A stretch of DNA of 64,000 nt from Brachybacterium paraconglomeratum (GTDB taxonomy: Bacteria; Actinomycetota; Actinomycetes; Actinomycetales; Dermabacteraceae), in assembly GCF_003994255.1 (NCBI RefSeq), contig NZ_ML133860.1:1-64000 (forward strand). Reading direction: 5' to 3'. A program made the position numbers and the translations under genes. Under the pieces are notes generated by a model. The model was not told the origin of the DNA, did no database searches, and was given only the letters and a program-made list of their open reading frames with translations. Each line of letters begins with the position of its first letter. Within the stretch, counting starts at the first letter, position 1. Positions 57,618-64,000 of this stretch are shown piece after piece.

Positions 57618-58262
57618 TCAGCGGGAGGTGCCGAGCCAGGCGCCGAAGCCGCTGTGCAGCACCAGCCAGGCGATCAGGCCGTAGCCGGTCTGCCCGGGGT
57701 GGTCGCCGGCGGAGCGGGCGAGGTCGCTCTCCCACTGGTCGTGGCCCACCAGCCCGCCGACGGTGTCGACGTAGGGGATGCGGCGCCGCGCGCAGACGTC
57801 CTCGAAGGCACCGGAGAGCTCGCGCACGCCCGCGGTGGTGGCCGGGTCCCGGCTCGGGGCGGGGCCCACCACGAAGGCGGGGATGCGCAGACGCTCGAGG
57901 CCGTCGAGGATCTTGGCGAGGTTCAGGCGCGAACGGGCCAGGGAGATCCCGGCCTCGACGTCGGCGCGGCCCATCGCGAGCACAACCCGGTGGTCGACGG
58001 AGCCGTCGGCGCGGCCCTGCTCGGAGAAGCGACGCTTGACGTCGGCGTCCCAGCGCTCGGCCAGCTCCGCGGAGGTCTCGCCCGGCAGCGCCGCGGAGAA
58101 CACGTCGATGCGGCAGTCGGCACCCTGCTCGCTGGCCACGGCCCGGCCCAGCCAGCCCAGCGCTCGGGCGTCGCCGATCCCGGCGAGGAGCTCGTCGCCG
58201 AGCGCGATGATCCGGATCCGGGAGCCCGGATCCGGGACGGGCGAAGTGGGCACGGTCTGCAC
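57618..58262 (-). CDS. SGNH/GDSL-like protein with altered nucleophile motif
   Basis: 214 residues from GTG 58260-58262, with AGGAGGT upstream. The first block reads IRIIALGDELLAGIGDARAL: glutamate takes the place of the GDSL serine. LAMGRADVEAGISLARSRLN stands for block III, and AGDHPGQTGYGLIAWLVLH resembles the block V D/H region. The fold is therefore SGNH-like, but serine catalysis is doubtful. No signal peptide. Partner genes give no hint of substrate. Confidence 0.75.
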   Translation of the reverse strand: MQTVPTSPVPDPGSRIRIIALGDELLAGIGDARALGWLGRAVASEQGADCRIDVFSAALPGETSAELAERWDADVKRRFSEQGRADGSVDHRVVLAMGRADVEAGISLARSRLNLAKILDGLERLRIPAFVVGPAPSRDPATTAGVRELSGAFEDVCARRRIPYVDTVGGLVGHDQWESDLARSAGDHPGQTGYGLIAWLVLHSGFGAWLGTSR

Positions 58263-58329
58263 CGGGACCTCCTGGAAGGGGACGGGGTCGGTTCACTCTA
58301 ACGGCGGCGGGGGGCCCCCGCGGCGCCCC

Positions 58330-58364
<35 letters not shown>

Positions 58365-58372
58365 CGGGTCGC

Positions 58373-61300
58373 TCAGGCCTCGAACGCGCGGGTGAGCAGA
58401 TCCTCCTGCTCGGCCTTGTGCGCGGAGGTCGAGCCGGTGGCCGGGGAGGCCGAGGCCGGACGGGCCACGACCCGCAGGGTGCGCCCCACCTCGACGGCGA
58501 AGTTCATCGCCATGAAGCTCCAGGCGCCCTGGTTCTGCGGCTCCTCCTGGACCCACACCAGCGGCGCATCGGGGTAGGCGTCCAGGGCGGTGCGCAGCTG
58601 CGCCTCGGGCAGCGGGTAGAGCTGCTCGACGCGGACGATCGCGGTGTCGGTGGCACCGAGCTTCTCTCGGCGCGCCACGAGATCCCAGTACACCTTGCCC
58701 GAGGCGAGCAGCACGCGGCGCACGCCTGCCGGGTCCACGGTCGTGTCCGGCAGGACCGGCTCGAAGGTGCCGGAGGTGAAGTCCTCGACCGCGCTGACGG
58801 CCGCCTTGTTGCGAAGCATCGACTTCGGGGTGAAGACGATCAGCGGCTTGCGCGGCTCGGTGAGCGCCTGCTTGCGAAGCAGATGGAAGTAGCTCGCCGG
58901 GGTGGACGGCACCGCGACCCGCATGTTCTCCTCCGCGCACAGCTGCAGGAAACGCTCGATCCGGGCGGAGGAGTGGTCCGGCCCCTGGCCCTCGTAGCCG
59001 TGCGGCAGCAGCATGACCACGCTCGAGTTCTGGCCCCACTTCTGCTCGGAGGCGGAGATGAACTCGTCGATGATCGTCTGGGCGCCGTTGACGAAGTCGC
59101 CGAACTGCGCCTCCCACAGCACCAGCGAGTTCGGGCTCTCCACGGAGTAGCCGTACTCGAAGCCCAGCGCCGCGAACTCCGAGAGCGAGGAGTCGTAGAC
59201 GTTGAAGCGTGCCTGGTCGTCGCTGAGATAGGACAGCGGGGTCCAGGTGTCGCCGCTCTCGTGGTCGATCAGCACGCTGTGACGCTGCACGAAGGTGCCG
59301 CGGCGCGAGTCCTGGCCGGCCAGGCGCACCCGGTGGCCCTGCATCAGCAGGGAGCCGAAAGCGAGCAGCTCGCCGTAGGCCCAGTCGATCCCGCCCCGCG
59401 AGGACATCTGCGTGCGGCGCTCGAGCACCTGGCGCAGCTTGGGATGGACGGTGAAGGACTCGGGGACCTCCGCATGCGCCTGCCCGATCCGCGCCACGAC
59501 CGATGCGTCGACCGCGGTGACGGCCTGCTCGGGCGCGTCGCCGCCCTGCTGCGACTCCGGCAGGTCCAGGCCCTGCACGTTGGCCTCCGCGGGCTTCGCG
59601 GAGCCGGCTTCGGAACGGGTCGAGGCGAAGGCCTCGTCGAGGTGCTCCTGGAAGTTGCGCACCAGGCCCTCGGTCTCCTCCTCGGTGAGGTCGCCGCGCT
59701 CGACGAGGGTCTCCATGTACTGCTTGCGGGTGGAGACCTTCTCGTTGATGAGCTTGTACATCTCCGGCTGGGTCATCGAGGGGTCGTCGCCCTCGTTGTG
59801 GCCGCGGCGGCGGTAGCAGACCATGTCGATGACCACGTCGCGGTGGAACTTCTGGCGGTACTCGAAGGCGATCTCGGCGACCCGCACGCAGGCCTCGGGA
59901 TCGTCGCCGTTGACGTGGAAGATCGGCAGCTGGGTCGACTTCGCGACGTCGGTGGAGTAGAAGGACGAGCGCGAGGAGTCCGGCAGCGTGGTGAAGCCGA
60001 TCTGGTTGTTGATGATCACGTGGATCGTGCCGCCGGTGCGGTAGCCGCGCAGCTCGGAGAGGTTCAGCGTCTCCGTGACCACGCCCTGGCCGGCGAAGGC
60101 CGCGTCGCCGTGGACGAGCACCGGCAGCACCGGGAACTCCTCGGGACGCTCGAGGCGGTCCTGCTTGGCGCGGACGATGCCCTCGAGGACGGGGTTGACG
60201 GCCTCGAGGTGCGAGGGGTTGGCGGCGAGGTAGACCTTCGTGGACTTCCCGTCGTGGGAGGTGTAGGTGCCCTCGGTGCCCAGGTGGTACTTCACGTCAC
60301 CGGAGCCGACCTTCTCGCCGTAGTTGCCCTCGAACTCCTGGAAGATCTGGCCGTAGCTCTTGCCGGCGAGGTTGGAGAGCACGTTGAGGCGGCCGCGGTG
60401 GGACATGCCGATCGCGACCTCCTCGAGCCCGTCGTGGGCAGCGCCGTGCAGCACCGCATCGAGCATCGGGATGACCGACTCGCCGCCCTCGAGGGAGAAC
60501 CGCTTCTGGCCGACGAACTTCGTCTGCAGGAAGGTCTCGAACGCCTCGGCGGCGTTGAGGCGATCCATGATGTGGGCGAGCTCCGCCTTCTCGAAGGGCT
60601 TGCGCGGCGTCTCCATCTTCAGCTGGATCCACTGGCGCTCCTCCGGGTCGGAGATGTGCATGTACTCCACGCCGATGGTGCGGCAGTACGCATCGCGCAG
60701 CACGCCGAGGATGTCCCGCAGCGTCATCTGCTCCTTGCCGCCCACGCCGCGGGTCGGGAAGGTGCGGTCGAGGTCCCACAGCGTCAGGCCGTAGGTCTCC
60801 ACGTCGAGGTCCGGATGGTTGCGGGCCTTGTACTGCAGCGGATCGGTGTCCGCCATGAGGTGCCCGCGCACGCGGAAGGAGTGGATCAGGTCCATCACCC
60901 GGGCCAGGCGCTCCGAGGTGGTGTGGCGGAAGGGGTTGTCCGGCACCCAGCGCACGGGCTGGTAGGGCAGGCGCAGCGAGGCGAAGACGCGGTCGTAGAA
61001 GCCGTCCTTGCCCAGCAGCTTGTCCGCCATCCGCTTGAGGAACTCGCCCGAGGCGGCGCCCTGGATGATGCGGTGGTCGTAGGTCGAGGTCATCGTCATG
61101 ACCTTCGAGACGGCGAGCTCGGCGAGGGTCGCCGGGCTCGCGCCCTGGAACTGGGCGGGGTAGTCCATCGCGCCGACGCCCACGATCACGCCCTGGCCCT
61201 TCATCAGGCGGGGGATCGAGTGGACGGTGCCGATGCCGCCGGGGTTGGTCAGCGAGACGGTGGTGCCGGTGAAGTCGTCCATCGTCAGCTTGCCGGCGCG

Positions 61301-62230
61301 GGCCTTCTTGACGACCTCCTCGTAGGCCCTCCAGAAGCCGCGGAAGTCGAAGCGCTGCGCCGCCTTGATGTTCGGCACCACGAGGCCGCGGGAGCCGTCG
61401 GGGCGGGGCATGTCGATGGCGAGGCCGAAGTTGACGTCCTCGCGCTTGAGCAGGAGCGGCTTGCCCTTCTCGTCGACGTCGAAGCCGTTGTTCATGTCGT
61501 TGATCTCGGTGACCGCCTCGACCATCGCCCAGCCGATCAGGTGGGTGAAGGAGACCTTGCCGGCGCGGTGGCGCTTGAGGTGGTTGTTGATCACGATGCG
61601 GTTGTCGAACAGGAGCTTGACCGGCACGTCGCGCACCGAGGTCGCGGTCGGGACGGTGAGGGACTCGTCCATGTTCCTCACGACGGCGGCGGCCGGGCCG
61701 CGCAGCTTCGTGGGCTCCGGCTCGTGCAGCTCGACCGCGGGGATCTGCGCGGTGGTCGTGGGGACCTTGGCCGGACGGTCGGAGGTCGTGGAGACCGCGG
61801 GAGTCCTCGGGGCGGGCGTCGAGGTGGGTTCGTTCACGGCAGGGGATTCCTTCGCGGGCGTCGAGGCGGCCGACGGGGCGGCCGGGGAGGAGGGGGCGGG
61901 CGTCGGCGACGGGGCCGGAGCGGGGGTGGAGGTGGCCGGCGCGGGCGCCTCGTCAGCGGCGTCGTCGGGCGCGGTCGCGGCGGCGGGCGCCGCATCGGGG
62001 GACGAGGGAGGAGCCGTCACGGGCGGCGCCGTCGCCGCCTCGGAGGTCTCCGGGCCCGGCCCGGGGGCGTCGGGGGCCTCGGCGCGTGCCGAGCTGGTGG
62101 AGGCGAAGTGCTCCGCCCAGCTGGGGTCGACGCTCGAGGGGTCCTCCCGCCACTGCTCGCGGAGCGCGTCCACGAGCCACTGATTGGGGCCGAACTCCGC
62201 GGAATCGGAGTCCTGTGTCTGCTGTGACAC
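58373..62230 (-). CDS. kgd: Multifunctional 2-oxoglutarate decarboxylase/dehydrogenase E1-E2 (Kgd)
   Basis: 1285 residues. A short N-terminal segment (FGPNQWLVDALREQWREDPS), an Ala/Pro/Thr-rich linker to about residue 150, an E2-type acyltransferase domain (FTHLIGWAMVEAVTEINDMN, SLTNPGGIGTVHSIPRLMKG, DHRIIQGAASGEFL) and a thiamine-diphosphate E1 part (GMSHRGRLNVLSNLAGKSYG, PSHLEAVNPVLEGI, GDAAFAGQGVVTETLNLSEL) follow in order. This fused form is typical of actinobacteria and makes succinyl-CoA, succinic semialdehyde or hydroxyoxoadipate from 2-oxoglutarate. The forkhead protein GarA controls it in mycobacteria. GTG start at 62228-62230. Confidence 0.97.
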   Translation of the reverse strand: MSQQTQDSDSAEFGPNQWLVDALREQWREDPSSVDPSWAEHFASTSSARAEAPDAPGPGPETSEAATAPPVTAPPSSPDAAPAAATAPDDAADEAPAPATSTPAPAPSPTPAPSSPAAPSAASTPAKESPAVNEPTSTPAPRTPAVSTTSDRPAKVPTTTAQIPAVELHEPEPTKLRGPAAAVVRNMDESLTVPTATSVRDVPVKLLFDNRIVINNHLKRHRAGKVSFTHLIGWAMVEAVTEINDMNNGFDVDEKGKPLLLKREDVNFGLAIDMPRPDGSRGLVVPNIKAAQRFDFRGFWRAYEEVVKKARAGKLTMDDFTGTTVSLTNPGGIGTVHSIPRLMKGQGVIVGVGAMDYPAQFQGASPATLAELAVSKVMTMTSTYDHRIIQGAASGEFLKRMADKLLGKDGFYDRVFASLRLPYQPVRWVPDNPFRHTTSERLARVMDLIHSFRVRGHLMADTDPLQYKARNHPDLDVETYGLTLWDLDRTFPTRGVGGKEQMTLRDILGVLRDAYCRTIGVEYMHISDPEERQWIQLKMETPRKPFEKAELAHIMDRLNAAEAFETFLQTKFVGQKRFSLEGGESVIPMLDAVLHGAAHDGLEEVAIGMSHRGRLNVLSNLAGKSYGQIFQEFEGNYGEKVGSGDVKYHLGTEGTYTSHDGKSTKVYLAANPSHLEAVNPVLEGIVRAKQDRLERPEEFPVLPVLVHGDAAFAGQGVVTETLNLSELRGYRTGGTIHVIINNQIGFTTLPDSSRSSFYSTDVAKSTQLPIFHVNGDDPEACVRVAEIAFEYRQKFHRDVVIDMVCYRRRGHNEGDDPSMTQPEMYKLINEKVSTRKQYMETLVERGDLTEEETEGLVRNFQEHLDEAFASTRSEAGSAKPAEANVQGLDLPESQQGGDAPEQAVTAVDASVVARIGQAHAEVPESFTVHPKLRQVLERRTQMSSRGGIDWAYGELLAFGSLLMQGHRVRLAGQDSRRGTFVQRHSVLIDHESGDTWTPLSYLSDDQARFNVYDSSLSEFAALGFEYGYSVESPNSLVLWEAQFGDFVNGAQTIIDEFISASEQKWGQNSSVVMLLPHGYEGQGPDHSSARIERFLQLCAEENMRVAVPSTPASYFHLLRKQALTEPRKPLIVFTPKSMLRNKAAVSAVEDFTSGTFEPVLPDTTVDPAGVRRVLLASGKVYWDLVARREKLGATDTAIVRVEQLYPLPEAQLRTALDAYPDAPLVWVQEEPQNQGAWSFMAMNFAVEVGRTLRVVARPASASPATGSTSAHKAEQEDLLTRAFEA

Positions 62231-62353
62231 TCTGAGATCGCCAGCCTTCTCACAATCGAGAGATACGGATGGCTCCAGCGTAACGGCCCGCGGGTCCCGG
62301 TGCGCGCCGCGGCGCAGGTCGCGCGCGGCACGGGACGCCGGTGGTGGGGGACA

Positions 62354-63459
62354 TCACGCCACCGGGCCGTGATCGGGGATCACGACCCGGATCAGGGAGG
62401 ACCGACCCTCCTGCGCTCCGGTGCTGCGGGGGTCGTCGAGCACCTCGATCGTGCCTCCGTGCAGGCCCACCGCCCAGCGCGCGATCGCCAGGCCCAGGCC
62501 CGTCCCGCCGGAGGAGTCCGCGGCCCCGCCGCGCTGGAAGCGCTCGAAGACCCGGTCGCGGTCCTCGCGCGCGATGCCGGGGCCCTCGTCGTCGACGTCG
62601 ATCCGCACCCCGTCGTCCTCCCCGGTGCGGGAGGCGCTGATGCGGATGCGTCCGCCGGCGGGGGAGTGGCGGGCGGCGTTCTCCAGCAGGTTGTGGATCA
62701 CCTGGTGGAGCCGGGCGGCGTCGGCCGCGACGGAGAGGTCCGGCGGGTCGACGTCGACGATCCAGCGCACGTCCCGCCCTCCGGCGGCGAGGGCGGCGGC
62801 GTCGACGACCTCGTGGAGGAAGGGGGTCAGCTCGACCTCCTCGAGGTCGAGGTGGATCACTCCGGCGTCCAGCCGCGAGAGGTCCAGGAGGTGGTCGACG
62901 AGCTGGGAGAGCCGCTCGGTCTCGGTCAGGGCCACCTCGAGCGCGGCGGGATCGGGCTCGGTGACGCCGTCGACGAGGTTCTCCAGCTGGGCGCGCAGTC
63001 CCGCGACGGGCGTGCGCAGCTCGTGGGAGACGTTCGCGACGAGGTCCCGGCGCGTGCGGTCGGTCTGCTCGAGCTCGGCGGCCATGACGGAGAAGGCCTC
63101 GGCCAGCTGCCCCACCTCGTCGCGGCTCGTGGCGCGCACCGGTCCGCTGTAGTCCCCGCGCGCCATCGCCTGGGCGGCCGCGGTCATCTGCCGCAGCGGG
63201 GAGGTCATGCCCCGGGCGAGCAGCTGGGTGGAGACCAGTGCGGCGATCACGACCAGCGGCAGGGACAGCAGCGGCTCGATCCCGGCGCGGATGCTCACCT
63301 GCGTCAGCAGCGCCGCGACGGTCACGCTCACGCCCACCAGGATCCCGAGCTTGACCTTGAAGGAGCGGAAGCGGTCAAGCGGGCGCACGTCCAGCCGCTC
63401 GGGGACCCGGCGGCGGGCGTGCGGGGCAGGGGCCTCCCCGCCTCCGGAGCGGGGCCCGA

Positions 63460-63463
<4 letters not shown>
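62354..63463 (-). CDS. Two-component sensor histidine kinase
   Basis: 369 residues from GTG 63463, overlapping the response regulator stop (GTGA). Two membrane helices (KLGILVGVSVTVAALLTQVS, EPLLSLPLVVIAALVSTQLL) with almost no extracellular loop, a HAMP domain, the phosphoacceptor LVANVSHELRTPVAGLRAQL, N box HQVIHNLLENAARHS, and G boxes DEGPGIAREDRDRVFERF and GGTGLGLAIARWAV. The tiny loop suggests a signal sensed in or near the membrane. Partner of the response regulator upstream. Confidence 0.93.

Positions 63464-64000
<537 letters not shown>

Noticed and set aside
58418-62227. Very long plus-strand frame opposite kgd (about 1270 codons)
   Set aside because: A mirror of kgd codon bias; no motifs, and kgd on the minus strand is complete.

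Overview
The window is a 64 kb piece of a chromosome from a very GC-rich actinobacterium. The gene set fits Micrococcales, and my best guess is Brachybacterium or a close relative (Dermabacteraceae). The grounds are strong GC bias at third positions, many GTG starts, start-stop overlaps between operon genes, a fused 2-oxoglutarate decarboxylase (kgd), a mycothiol-linked SigR/RsrA pair, a mycothiol-type DinB/MDMPI enzyme, the actinobacterial ribosomal protein bL37, PPA1309 and UPF0182 proteins, and an lhr-nei pair. The genus is inference. Most of the window is ordinary core chromosome, with accessory insertions and several broken genes.

Left part (1-9,700). The window opens in the tail of an IS30-type transposase. 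Then come a DUF4916 NUDIX-like protein and a histidine phosphatase (overlapping), tRNA-Leu, an atypical SDR, a DUF3618 membrane protein, a YchJ-type protein, GNAT and hexapeptide acetyltransferases, an NAD-dependent epimerase-like protein, a 57-residue two-helix membrane protein, tRNA-Lys, an ABC ATPase, a STAS-TetR fusion regulator and a frameshifted ANTAR remnant.

Accessory block (9,970-14,560). A truncated solute-binding lipoprotein overlaps a CDF-type cation transporter. These are followed by a zinc alcohol dehydrogenase, an SDR and an isochorismatase-like hydrolase, all on the plus strand. The block ends in a TetR fragment that matches the STAS-TetR gene on its other side. A complete copper module follows (copZ-copA-csoR) with two CsoR boxes.

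Metabolic middle (17,900-36,500). This holds an MDMPI-type enzyme, a P450, a frameshifted Pr6Pr membrane protein, a uronate-dehydrogenase-like enzyme, a LysR regulator divergent from an old-yellow enzyme, a small RSH alarmone synthetase, and a one-carbon module (DmdA/GcvT-like methyltransferase, MTHFR, divergent IclR). It also holds an internally deleted alpha/beta hydrolase, a second hexapeptide acyltransferase, tRNA-His, meso-diaminopimelate dehydrogenase, a thiamine-binding protein, an oligoribonuclease fused to an AGE-family isomerase, a thioesterase, an OsmC protein and tRNA-Arg.

Right part (36,500-64,000). This is mostly housekeeping: nei-lhr repair genes, sodA, an SSB paralogue, PPA1309/UPF0182, initiator tRNA, a bacterial calpain-like protein behind PPi-phosphofructokinase, the conserved hisN-rsgA-aroA group, a DoxX protein divergent from sigR-rsrA, bL37, an SGNH-like protein, kgd and a two-component system cut by the window end.

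The points most worth a second look are the oligoribonuclease-AGE fusion, the STAS-TetR fusion, an RsrA lacking its usual first redox cysteine next to a sigR with a SigR-type promoter and two possible starts, the calpain-like gene, the IS30-linked palindrome near 57.4 kb, and two long poly-C tracts (15 and 32 nt).
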